Positions 1 to 12,500 of a stretch of 64,000 nt of DNA are shown here, piece after piece. The notes under the pieces were generated by a model. It made no database searches. It saw nothing but the letters and a program-made list of their open reading frames with translations, and had not been told where the DNA came from. The translations under genes and the position numbers were made by a program. This stretch comes from Agelaius tricolor (lineage: Eukaryota > Chordata > Aves > Passeriformes > Icteridae), in assembly GCA_023055355.1 (NCBI GenBank), contig JALJCS010000028.1, forward strand, positions 8,742,418 through 8,806,417, read 5' to 3'. Every line of letters starts with the position of its first letter. Positions within the stretch are counted from its first letter, which is position 1.

Positions 1-486
1 GAACTGGGCCAGGCCTGGGTTAAACTGGGATGGGGAACTGGGCCAGGCCTGGGTTAAACTGGGATGGGGAACTGGGCCAGGCCTGGGTTAAACTGGGATG
101 GGGAACTGGGCCAGGCCTCAGCAAACCTGGGTTAAACTGGGATGGGGGAGCCAGGCCAGGCCTCAGCAAACCTGGGTTAAACTGGGATGGGGCTGGAATT
201 GGGGCTGGACAAGGCAGATACTAGGTCTGGAATTGGGGCAGGAATTGGGTCTGGAATTGGGGCAGGAATTGGGTCTGGAATTGGGGCAGAAATTGGGCTG
301 GACAGGGCAGGAATTGGGTCTGGAATTGGGTCTGGAATTGGGGCAGGAATTGGGGCTGGACAGGGCAGGAATTGGGGCTGAGGGGCTCTGGGGGTCCCCC
401 GGGTGGAGCAGGTTCAGGGGCAGGACAGGAGTGCTCAGCCCTCACCTCTGAGCCCTGGTTTTGGTTTGTTTGTTTGTTTGTTGCAG
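1..486. repeat. Minisatellites at the end of a SAMD11 intron
   Basis: 1-186 holds about five copies of a 34-43-bp unit containing GGGTTAAACTGGGATGGGG. 187-378 holds a different array of 11-12-bp units alternating GGAATTGGGGCA and GGAATTGGGTCT. The rest, 379-486, is ordinary intron ending in (TTTG)n and the E1 acceptor. Confidence 0.85.
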
Positions 487-537
487 GGTTCACACCCACT
501 GGGATCTGAACATCTCCTTCCGAGAGAGCTCTTGCAG
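487..537 (+). CDS. SAMD11: SAMD11 exon E1 (first in window)
   Basis: Encodes [16 protein letters not shown], close to human VHTHWDVNISFREASC. The first base completes a codon from an exon outside the window, and the exon ends with AG of a split serine codon. The acceptor follows a (TTTG)n run at about 462-482, so its pyrimidine tract is an interrupted GTTT microsatellite. The donor is GTACCG at 538. Confidence 0.93.
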
Positions 538-3500
538 GTACCGGTTTGGGCACTTCTCTGTGTGGGGGGCTGAGAGTTTCTCATTTGTTCCTGGGTGCTG
601 ATGGATGTAAATGAACATTTCTGGCACTTCTGGGGTTTATTTCTCCCTCCCTTTGTTCCTCACCCTCCCCTTCCCACACACCCTCTATTTCGTTGTTATT
701 TTGGGGCAAACAGTCCCTTTTACATTGGAAGAGAGAATTGATGAGATTTCTAAAGAAAGCCCAATTTTGCTGTGCTTCCTCTGGCCCCAAGAAGGTGGAA
801 ATTCATGAATTGGAGCTCTCCAGTTGCAAACTGAATATTCCTCTGTGACCCCTGATGTTCTGGGCATGGTGCATTATCTTCATGTGCTGCCAGCAGTCAC
901 AAACTCTTCTCATCCTTTAAAAACCCAGAAATTTGTGCTAAAACCTGGCATTTTGAAAGGTCTCTTTTATTCTGCATTTCCAGATCAGGATGCAGCCCTT
1001 GAGTTGTAGAAAACTGCTTGGTCTGTGGAATGAGAACAATAAATCTGAGCAGCTGGGAAACTTCTCAGGGAGGAGAAAACAGCAGGAGGAGGCAGGGTGG
1101 GGGTCTGGGGATGCTCCCTCCACTCCTGGGTGCTGGGCAAATCAGGATCTGCTCCCTGGGGAAATTGGAGTTTTGCTGAAAGGGAATTTTTGATGTTCTG
1201 TGTGAGCCTGTTCAGTTAGAGATGGAAAAAAGGGAAATTATTGCCGCTGATGGAGCAGTGTCCGTGTCTTTAACTGGAGAGGGATTCAGTCTTGGCCATG
1301 GGAATGAAGGTGGGAAATCCACGTGGACTCATCCTCCAGCAGGGAGCAGTGAGGGCAGAGCAATTCTCTGGTATTTAACTGGTGTTTCAGGCTGTGCCTC
1401 TGAACCACAAACCCCCACAATTCCCAAATTTTCCAGCGTGAAGAGCACAAGCCCCATCCCACAGTGAGCACAAGGAGCCAGTGCAGCAGCTCAGCACCCA
1501 TAAAAAGAGGTTTTTGAAAGGCAGCCCTCAGAGTGCAAGCCCTGGCTGGCTGCTCCAAGCTGCTGGGGCTCTCAAATACAAAGGGATGGATTCCTTCCAT
1601 GCTAAATTTCAGCCCAGAGCAGAATTTTATGGCTGTTATAAACTCCTAAAAGGCAGAGGTTTGGGATGGAAGTGCTGACAGTGCCTTAATTAATGGCCCT
1701 GTGAGCAATGATTCTGCACAATGGCAGCTGAGGGTGCCAACACCTTTGGAAATTAGAATCCCTGTCTTAAAAAAATTATTCTGAGCTTGCAATGCGTGGA
1801 ATAAAATAATGCTCTGATTTTTATGTCAAATGCATTTCCTGGTCTTCCTCAGCTTGACCATTTCCTTCAGTTTAGCTCTGTCCTGGGAGAAACCTCAGCA
1901 ATTCCCCTGGGAACAGAAGTTTTGCTTTTCCTGAGGAGTCCAGCTGTCAAAGCTGCCCATAGAAAAGGGAACAAACCTGGTTATGCTGTGTGGCAGAGGA
2001 AGGATTTGGGGTTTTCTGTGTTTGAGCAGCCCAGGTTGGCAGCTCCCAGCCCTGTAAAGCAGATTTCAGTTCCAGCAGGGCTGGCAGGGAGGCTCAGGTG
2101 TTACCAGAGACCTGCCCTGCTGGGTGTGCAGCTGCCAAAGGGGAGTGGAACAGGGCAGGCAGGAGGAAAAGGGACATAAATCAGGCTGGGGGGAAGGAGG
2201 AGGTGAAAAACACCTGGGAAAGGAGATGGGAGAAGCAAAGAAAATGGGAACTGCAGTGATTTAGCTCCGTGCTTTGGCAAGGAGAGCAGGGCAGGATTGA
2301 AAAGCAGCTGCTGGTGGAGGTGTCAAGGCTGCTCCTGACTCAGCAGAGCTCTGCTGGGGCACACAGGTGACACGGGTGACACGGGTGACACAGTTATCAG
2401 TGGCACAGCGCTGATGCTGTGCCCTGCCCTCCCAGCACTGACACAGCATCCCTCTGGGGCTGCCTGCTGTCATTTATTATTTTTTTGTCAGCTTTTCCTT
2501 TCTAATCTCAGAGACCTGAGAGGGGGACTGAAAGGTCAGGGGCAGTTCTCAGCAGCTGGAGGCTGAGCCCTGGGGCCAGGCAGGGCACAGGAGCAGGGCC
2601 CCACACAGGGACCTGCTGGCCCCTCTGGCACTCCCTGGCTGCTCCCAGCTGGGAAAGCTGAACGAGTTCAGTTTTGCCCATCAGATGAAGTCAGGGGAGA
2701 GAAGATCCCAGCTCTGCAGAGCTGTTCCCACAGCTCTGGGGACAATTTCATTCTTGACTCTGTGGAAGACCTCAGAAGTCCCCAGTGAGACACCACAGAT
2801 GTGTCAGCCATGGCAGGAAAAGGACTTTAACTATCCTATTAAATAAATATCCTAAATAACATCAGGCATGAATTTAGCATTTAACATCAGGCTGAATCCA
2901 GCCCATCCAGCTCCTTCCTGCCCTGGGTTTGGGCAGTGGCTGCTCAGGGGAATTCTTCAATCCCCACCCTGGGATTTTGGCAATCAGGCACAGCAGAGGT
3001 ACCTGAGTGGCTTTTCCCTTTCCTACAGGGATGATAAGGCCAAACAAGGGGAAAACTTGGAGTGCTGAAAAGTATGACTTAATGTGAGCTAATGATGTCC
3101 TCATCATTTCATTAGCAGCACTTTGTGCTCTCACACTCATTCCCAGGCAGATTTATCTGGCTGCAGGGATGGGGTAGGGAAGGGGGAGCATTTATGGACT
3201 AGCAGAGATTCAGGTGCTAAAGGGGAATGGGAGCTGATAAATAAACCAGTCCTAACTTGCATTTAAAGCTAAAATTGCATTTCAGATAAAGGTGGGAAAA
3301 GCTGTAGATTCCTACAAGAAAAGGGAAAATTTTATTAAGAGTAGTTCTGGCCATGTTTATCCCCAGTGTGCTGAAATCTTTGGTACATGGGAGGGAGTAA
3401 TGGAATTTTTGTAGGGTATCCGAAAGGATTTGGGATAAACTGAGATCTGAAGGCCACAGACAGCCTTGGGAAGAATTCCTGATGCCTTTTAGCTCACATA

Positions 3501-6500
3501 ATCCTCAAAGAAAGAGCCAATCCACAAGAAAGAACCAACCTGCTGCTGTTGGGTCCAGGCTTGCAGGGCTGGAACTGGAGATTTGCTGTGCTCACAGCCC
3601 CGTGGGGTTGGGATGGTTTGGAGCGTCCTGGGTGCTGTGAGGGATTCCTCTGGATCCTCCCTCCCCTCCTGCCCAGCACCAATCAAAGCTGCTTGTTTTA
3701 TTTTCCATTTTTCCCTTTATTTTATTCCACACATTGCATTATTTTAATGTTATTTTAACATTATTTTAATATTCATCAGCTGCACTTGGTGAGGGGGGAA
3801 TTTGGGGTGTTGGAGGAGCCCTGGGTCCCAGCAGCTGTGCCAGCCCCACATCCCTGTCCCTGCTGAGCAGAAATCTCCTGCCAGGTCCCCTCTCAGGGAT
3901 CCCTCTCCTCCCTCTCTCAGGGTGCTGTAATTCCAGCTGCTTTTTATTTATGAGCTTGCAGGGAGCTGAATGACAAAGCAGGCTTACAGCAAAAACATCT
4001 TCATACTTATTTCCACCTTATTTTGGAGTTGCCAGCCCTACTGATCATTTTTATGAACTGTCATGAGCATTAATGAAATTTTATGGGCATTTTGCTGGGG
4101 ACATTGCAGGATGATTAATTTGTTTTTCCAGGCTCAGGCTGCAGGGAGATTTAGGGCTGTGCTGCCCATGGGGAGGGTTGGGATTTTCAGGCCTCTCCCT
4201 CCAGTTGGGAAAACTTTGTTTATTAAACTAAGTTGAAATTTCTCTTTCTCCTCCTCTTTTCCTCTCCTCATGTCCCCCTTCTCTCCCTGGGTGAAGCTCA
4301 GGTCCCTGGCAGGCAGAGGGGGAGGCTGGGGATTGTTCTGTCAGACCCATGTGTGACAAGGACAGAGTGACACACAGGGGTTTGGACCAGTGGGGAAGTT
4401 TGAAAAGTTACACAAAAGGCTGAGCAATGAAAATACAATAAAAATTCAATGATAATAATAACAATAACAACAATAATAACAATAATAATAACAACAACAA
4501 TAATAATAATATAGAATACAAATATTTAATAATATATAATAGTGCACAATATACTATATAATATAATACATAAAACATACTATTCATACACATAATATAC
4601 TACATATACATAATATAGTAACAATACACAAGAAATAATGTATTTATATTATATACTTATATTTAATAATATATATTTAATATATACAATTAGAAAATAA
4701 ATATAATACAACACAATACAAAATACATATAACAATATAATATCTAATACAGTATAATAATACAATACATAATACATATAACAATATAATATATAAGTAT
4801 AATATATAATACAGTATAATATTATATAATAACACAATATAATATATAATTATATACAATGTAATATACAATATAAATATACTATAAAATCTATTTATAT
4901 GATAAATATATAAAAATACATTTTACAAATCACAATAATAATAAGTGGTGGCTTTCTTTGAGCTTTGCATGCTGGCTTCTGTCCAGGGCACAGAATGAAT
5001 TCCCGTGGGGAGCATCCTGCTCCTGTGGCGGGGGGCATTCCCAGCAGCTGCCTTGGCTGTGCCAGGGCCGTGCCAGGAGGTGCCAGCCCTGCAGGACAGG
5101 TGCCAGCCCAGCCCCACCCTGCCCTGTCCCCTTGACCCCAATCCCTGCCCTGGGTGCCCCTGGGGTGGCTTTGGGGCCGGGAGGGGACGGTGGGGCTGAG
5201 CTGAGGCTTTCCCTGATCCCAGCCCTGCCTCTGCTGACTCAGGAGCCCGGCTTAAGGCTGGCCTGGGGCGCTGACCTTGCCTCAGGGGCCGTGCCAGGGC
5301 ACAGCCAGGGAGTTACTGCATTGCTGGCAGGCAGTGATGGCTCAGAATTCCCTCAGAATTCCCTGTCCAGGGTGGCTCCTGCCTCTGCTGGGCTGCAGGG
5401 TGGCCAATCCTTCACTGCTGTGGTGCCCTGTGTGTGGGGGGACTCAGAGCTTGTGAATTTTTTTTTTTTAATGTTTAGGATTTTTTAAAAATTAAATTTA
5501 AATTTGAATTTAAATTATCATTAAATGAATTTTAACTTAAATTAATTTTCTATTAAATTAAAATTTTAATTTTCATTAATTTAAAATTAATTTAAAATTA
5601 ATTTAAAATTAATTTAAAATTAATTTTTTAAAATTATTTGTTTTGGGAGCTTTGTGTTCTAGTAAGGAAGAAGCTGAGGGGATTCATCAGTTCTTGGGAA
5701 TAAAGCTGATTTTATTCCCAGACACTGGATTTGGCGTGGTCAGGGTTGGGGTGGGGAGCTCTGTGCTCATACACAGCAGAGACACAACTCACACATTTTC
5801 TCCCCTCTGAGCTGCCAGCATTAACTGGGAGCACCAGGGGCTGATTTTGTGACAGGTTCTGAGCAGGAGGTCAGGGCAGGCAGGCAGAGCAGTCCCTTCT
5901 GGGGCCTGAAAATCAATGAGAGTGTGATTAAATGGCCCGGGGAGGCTGGACACTGCAGGGAAAGGCAATGGCACTGCTGGAGTTTCATGTGGGGGCTGCA
6001 GCAGGAATTGCTCTTGCAGCTCTTCCAGGTCCTGTACAACCCCCACATTCACCAAATTGAGGGGTTTTTCCAGGGGCTGGACTGGAGTGCTGATGTTTCT
6101 TTAGAAATCAGTTATTACTTTGGTTTTTTTTTAACAAATGCTAACAATTTTTCAAACAAATGCTTAGTTTTTAAATGCTAGGAAATCTGAGTGCCCTTGG
6201 GAGCTGGCCCAGCCCTGCCATGCCCCAGCTGTGCTGTTCCATCAGGTGTTTCCCAGGGCTGGGATGGTGCCACAGCATTTATGGACCAGCCTGGGCTCTC
6301 CCTTCATGGCTCCCACAAAAAGCTCATTATTCCCTCCCCAGGCCTGATTCACATCCCTCCCACCCCGGGCTGGGGGCAGCCCTGAGGCACAGAGTGCTCT
6401 GCAGGATCCTGGCTCCCTGCGGGTCACCAGGGCCAGCTCCAGCAATGCCAGGGCTCCAGCAATGCCAGGGCGTCCCCAGGGCCACCTCCTGAGCCCTCCA

Positions 6501-9500
6501 GGGTCACCAGGGCCAGCCTAACCCTGCCAGGGCCAGCTCCAGCAATGCCAGGGCCAGCAGTGCCCAGGGCGTCCCCAGGGCCACCTCCTGAGCCCTCCAG
6601 GGTCCCCAGGTCCAGCCCTAACCCTGCCCCATGTCCCCAGGGCCACCTCCCCAGGTCCAGCCCCAGCTCTGCCAAGGTCAGCAGTGCCCAAGGTGTCCCC
6701 ATGGCTCCTGAATCCTCCAGGGTCCCCAGGGCCACCTCCTGAGCCCTGCCAGGGCCAGCAGTGTCCTGTGTGTCCCCAAGGTCACCTCCCCAAGGCTCCT
6801 GAGCCCTGCAGGGTCCCCAGGTCCAGCCCCAGCCCTGCCAGGGCCAGCAGTGCCCCATGTCCCCAGGGCCAGCAGTGTCCTGTGTGTCCCCAGAGCCACC
6901 TCCCCATGGCTCCTGAGCCCTGCAGGGCTGGGCACTCCAGCTGTGCCCTGGGCAGCCTGGCCAGGGCTCTGTTCCCTTGTTTTTAGGTGGGAAATGTTCC
7001 CTGAGATCCCATCCAAACCTCCCCTGCTGAAACTCGAGGTTGTTTCCTCCAGCAGCCTGGGATGCTGCTCCTGACAGCAAAACTTGGGGTTTGTGCTGCT
7101 GAGAGCAGAAGAGGAAAAACCCCTCGTGTTTCTGCAGCTTCTGGGGATTTTCTCATCCACTGGAGCTTCTCTGCCCTGCCAGGCAGGGTCAGGAGGGAAT
7201 CACTGCAGAGGGGAGGATCTGAGCTGCCCCTGAGCCATGGAACAGCCCTGGTGCAGCTGCCCCTGCCCTGCCCTGCTCACTGCCCCGGTGTCTCCTTTCC
7301 CTGCAGGTCTGACACTGCTCCCTTTGCATATTGGATTTTCCCTTTCTTTATTGGAGGGAGGGGCAGAGGGTCGGGACAGTTTTATGGCTGCTGTATTGAT
7401 CAGTAAAATTTAATATAATCCCTGCACTTACTGCCTGATCGTTAAGGGGATGGAGAGCTGGTGGAATGTGTTCTAAAAGAAATGTTTTTCCATTTTATTT
7501 CCTTCCTATTTCGCTTTCTGAGTCTCTCTTCTCTTCCAGTCCCCTACTTTGCATTCCTGCAGAGATTTTTGAGTGTGTGTTTTCCCAGCTTTGCTTTGAT
7601 TTGATGGAGTATTAGGGAAAGTTCCCCACTGGTGTGGTGCTGGGTCTGTTCCCCATTCCCTCAGCTCTCCTGCACTTTCTGGACCTGTGGAATTTTGTCC
7701 CTGCTGGTTTGGGGCTCCCTGTGGTTCTGTCCCAGCTCTCTCTGGAGCTCCTGAGGCTGCAGGGCCAGGTGGGCTCTGCTGTCTGCTCCATTCCTGAGCA
7801 GCCCAGAGCTGCCAGCCCAGTGAGGCCTGGAGTAGGGCAAGGGGAGCCTGAGCTCCAAAATTGCACCAACAGCTCAATCTGGAGCTCCACATTTACACCA
7901 ACAGCTCACTCTGGAGCAGGGCAGGGACAGCCTGAGCTCCACATTTACACCAACAGCTCACTCTGGAGCAGGGCAGGGACAGCCTGAGCTCCACATTCAC
8001 ACCAACAGCTCACTCTGGAGCTTCACATTTACACCAGCACTCACTCTGGAGCTCCACATTTACACCAACAGCTCACTCTGGAGCAGCCCTTGGGAGCTGC
8101 AGCTGGCTGGAACTCCTCTCTGCAGGGCACTGCCCTTCTCCTGGCTGGCATCTCTCTGCAGTGAGCCTGGGGCAGGGCAGGGCACAGCTGGCAGTGCCAG
8201 CAGACCCTGCCAGGCTCCTTCAGCCTCACCCGTGAGGAGGATGGGGCACTGGGGGCAGCCCCTGCCCCGTCACCTCCTCTCTCTGGGCAGAGGGAGCTGC
8301 AGGAAGGGAAGGGCAGCCCCTGGTGGGAGTGATTTCCATCCTGCCCGAGCTGTCTCCTTGCCCCGTGCAGTCTGTGAGCAGAGCCTGCGGGCGCCTGGCT
8401 GCCTGTGCTCTGCAGAGCCCTGACACTGATTTATCCTCTGCTTAATTGTCTCCAGCCATTAGTCTGCTCATCCCTCTCCTCCTTAGACGTGCACTCGCTG
8501 CTAATGGCTGCAGATGAAGCACATTTGGGAGGCGTTGCTGCCAGCCTGGCTCTGGCTGGGCAGGCTCTGGGGTGGCTGTGACCCTCGGGGACATCTGGCA
8601 GCACCTCTGTGCCCACTGGGGCTCACAGGCCAGCAGCCAAGGGGCTGGGGTGGACAGTGGCACTGGGCTCTGCCTGGCTCCAGGGGTAAACTGAGGCTGG
8701 ACTGTGCCTGTGGCTCCTTGCTAATGCACCTTTAGACACCATTGAGGTTTTTATTGGGCTGGGAGGGACTGGGATGGATAATGGGACTGGGTTCTGCCTG
8801 GCTCCATGGGTAAACTGAGGCTGGAGTGTGCTGGTGCTTGGATTTGCCTGTGCTTGGATATGTGCCTCCCTGAGCTTGGATTTGCTAATGCACCTGTGCA
8901 CACCAGGATGGTTTTTATTGGACTGGGATGGAGAATGGGACTAGGTTCTGCCTGGTTCCATGGGTAAACTGAGGCTGGGGTGGGACTGGGATGGACAATG
9001 GGACTGGGTTCTGCCTGGCTCCATGGGTAAACTGAGGCTGGGCTGTGCCTGTGGCCCCCTGAGCCTGGATTTGCTGGTGCACCTGTGCACACCCCGATGG
9101 TTTTTATTTCAAACCATGGACAATCTCCTGACAGCAGGAGGTTCTGGGGCAAGGAGAGCAGCGCTGCTGGTGCTGGTGGGGATGATTCCCTCCCTGTCCT
9201 GGGTTCTGTTTTCCCTGGCTCCATCCCGGTGTCCTGCCCTCTCTGGGTTCTGAGGAGCTGCTCCAGAGAGAGGGGGCTGCATTTTCCTGCTGGGTAAAAC
9301 AATCCCTCCCAGCAGCTGGAGGTGTTTACCCACCAGCCCGCTCGGGGCTCCGCTGGGATGCGAGGCAGTGTGCAAATGCAAAGATGTAATTATCCCATTT
9401 TTCTCTTCCCACTCCCTGCTCTCCTGGCTCCTCTCCTCCGCCCTTTCCGGGCCTTGTGCTGATGGCAGCGTTTATCTGCATTTGTCCTCTGTCCCTGACA

Positions 9501-12500
9501 GCCACTTATTGATTGGCATGATTAAAAAGAACTGATAATCACTTCACATTAATCCCATAAATGACTTAAGACACCAAAATATTTGCATAATGCATCTTAA
9601 AGGTGGCAGCTAAAAGAGGATAAGACCCAAAACTGCTTGGCACAGGAGAAATGGGCTTCCCACTCACCTGTGGGCTTGCTTAAGTAATGAGCCTCGTGCT
9701 TGCATAAGGAGCACTCTGAACTGCTCTGGGGGGAGGTGGGAGGGTGCTCAGGGGATTTGGGAGCCCAGCATCCCTTCTCCTGCTGATCCCCCCGAGGGAC
9801 AGGGGATCCTGGAGGGAATCAGGGGCTGTTTGTGTCTGCAGCCTCCCCTGGAAATCTGCAGCCAGACGCCCGCTGAAAGTACCTAAAGACTTTCTGTCCT
9901 GGGCTGATCAGCTTAGCAGCAGCTAGACACGGATTAGCTCCATCCCTGCTGCAGCCCGGGCTGGGCTGGCAGCCCCGGGAGCTGCACCGGGGGATATTTA
10001 AGGCAGATCAGTGCTGGGTAATTCTGCAGATAATGCACCCTCCGGGCTGCTCTGCCGGGCCCAGGTGAGGACACCCCCGGGTGGGAGCAGGGAGGGAGCT
10101 GTGGCTGGGCAGGGAGGGCCGTGTTCCTCATTTGTTCCTCATTTGTTCCTCATTTATTCCTCGTTTCTGTCGTTTCTGCCAAGTGTCTCTGGCTCTCCTG
10201 GCTGTCATCTTCCCTTCAGAGACAGGGCAGGAGAAGTTGTCCTGTTCAGCTGAGGTTGAGCCCCTGGTGCTGGCAGGATGGGGCGCTCAGCATCTCCTGC
10301 AAACAAACCAAAGGGAGATGTTCCAGCACCACCAGCTCCTGCCACCTTCTTCTTCCTCCTCACTCCTTGTAGATCCTTTACTCAGGAATATTTTGCAACT
10401 GGAGAGTGGTTTGCCAGCAAAAGAATTCACCACTGAGCTGCAGTATCTGCTACAGCGAATTGGTTGTTGTGTTCTTCCTTTCCATAGAAGGAAAAAAAAA
10501 ATAGAAAAAAAATGACTAACCCAACCTAGTTAGCAGCAGTGTGATGCAAGGAGAGCAGGCAAAATAATGCTGCATTGCTCTAACACAGTCTCTTTTCCCA
10601 GAAGGAAGAGCATTGTTTCAGGATCTGTTGGAGGGGGAGTTGAAAATGGGTTTTGTAAATAGATCTGTCCCCCCAGCTCTGGGGAACGCTGCTGCCCGGG
10701 CTCGTGGTGGGTTTCCCTCTGAGGAGAGAAACCATCATTCAACCAAACCAAACAGCCTTTTGTCCCAGCACTGATGGAATGGAAAAACTTAGGTTTTTAA
10801 GAATAGAAGGGTGGCAGCTGATAGAAAACTATCAGTTATTTCAGTTCAAGTTTCCTATTCATTCTGGAGCAGCTCTGCCAATTCCTCCGCTTTCAGTTTT
10901 TCCATCCTCGATGTGAGTCCTGGCCCACGCAAGTTCTATCTGGCAGGGCTGGGATCAGAAATCAGCAGCTCTGGCAGCTGCAGGGCCCTTGATGGGAAAT
11001 GAGAGGGGAGTTTGGGAAGGGCTTTGAAATCCCCAAAAATCCAGGAGAGGTTAGGGAGGGAGAGAGGGAGGGAGAGAGGGAGGAAAGGAGAGACAGGGAG
11101 GGAGGGAAGGGGCAATCCTGCAATCCAGCAGTGCTGGAGCACACAAAAACCTCTCCCAGCTGTGCTCGCATGGGGGGAAATAAATCAATTCTGGGGGACA
11201 GGTACTTCAGGTACTCTGAGTGGTGGGATTTCCTTAACGTGGGCTTTCTGTGCTCTGCCGCAGCCGCGACACCGACCTGTCCAGCATCATCTCCAGCCTG
11301 CAGCAGGGCCGCCAGCTCGGCATGCCAGAGAGCCAGAGCCGCTGTGAGCTCAAGAGGAACCCCCTGGACGTGGGGCTGGCAGCAGCAGGTGAGGGCTGGG
11401 GCACCTCTGCTGCCCTGGGCTCGTGGTTTCCCTCCCCTCCTCTCCCTCTCGCCTGTGCTGGTGTTCGCAGGGGTCTCAGGATGAGGGAAGAGATCCTGAC
11501 TCCGTGTTTCAGAAGGCTGATTTATTATTTTATTATTTATATTTTATGGTATATATTATATCAAAAGAAAATGATATATTAAAACTGTGCTAAAAGAATA
11601 GAAGAAAGGATTTCATCAGAAGGAAAGAAGTGGAATGATAACAAAAGCTCGTGACTCTCAGAGAGTCCGAGACAGCTGGGCTGTGATTGGCCATTAATTA
11701 GAAACAACCACATGAGCCCAATCCCAGATCCACCTGTTGCATTCCACAGCAGCAGATAATCATTGTTTACATTTTGTTCCTGAGGCCTCTCAGCTTCTCA
11801 GGAGAAAAAATCCTAGCAAAAGAGTTTTTCATAAAATATCATGGCTGCACTCGTTCCCCGGTCCCTTTGCTGTCCTGTTGGATTTTTCTGTGTTGCATTT
11901 CAGCTGGAGGAAATCCTGTGGTGCTGTGGCTAAAGATGAAGGTGGGAAGGGTGGCTAAAGAAGGTGGGAAGGATTTTGTGGTGCTGGTGAAGCCCTCTGG
12001 AGGTCCCCAAACCCAGTGGGCTGTGTTAAAGGAGCTTGTGGCAGCACAGCACTGCAGCATCCCCAGGGCTGCTGCCAAGTGAGGCAGAAAGGCCTTGCAC
12101 AGAGCATGATTGGATTTGTAATTTCATTAATCTGAGGTTCCCCACGCTGCTGCAGGGCCTGCCAGCTCTCTGGGAGCGGGGTGGTTTGGGTTTCTGGGCA
12201 GGTTTTGGGCTGTTCCCCTGGTTTCAGCTCCTGGGGGATCCTGCCCTGGGCTCAGGGAGGGGGTCTGGTGGTGCAGAAGTCCACAAGTGAGAGTCTGGGA
12301 TAAATAAACCAACACCTGCTTGTTGATTGCAGGAGCCGTCAGTTGGAAATGGAAGTTGAGGAAAAATTGGGGTTTCTGTCAGTTTTTATAGTGTTTTATT
12401 CAGTTTAATACCTGCCCTTTCAAATCAGAGCTGGATCTCTCTGTGTGCTGTTTTAGGCCTTCTCAGAAAATCTGTCTGGTTGTGTTCATGTGTTTTGTCA

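Larger units (their letters stand above)
538..11263 (+). other. SAMD11 intron between E1 and E2 (10.7 kb)
   Basis: No coding exon found. 538-3940 is unique intron with short open frames of no protein character. Later parts hold AT-rich low complexity (4446-4925, 5458-5640), minisatellites (6428-6925, 7845-8085, 8640-9112), two AT-core-rich blocks (3950-4140, 9360-9625) and otherwise ordinary GC-rich intron. A purine-rich GGGAGGGAGAGA tract lies at 11050-11110. Confidence 0.8.
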
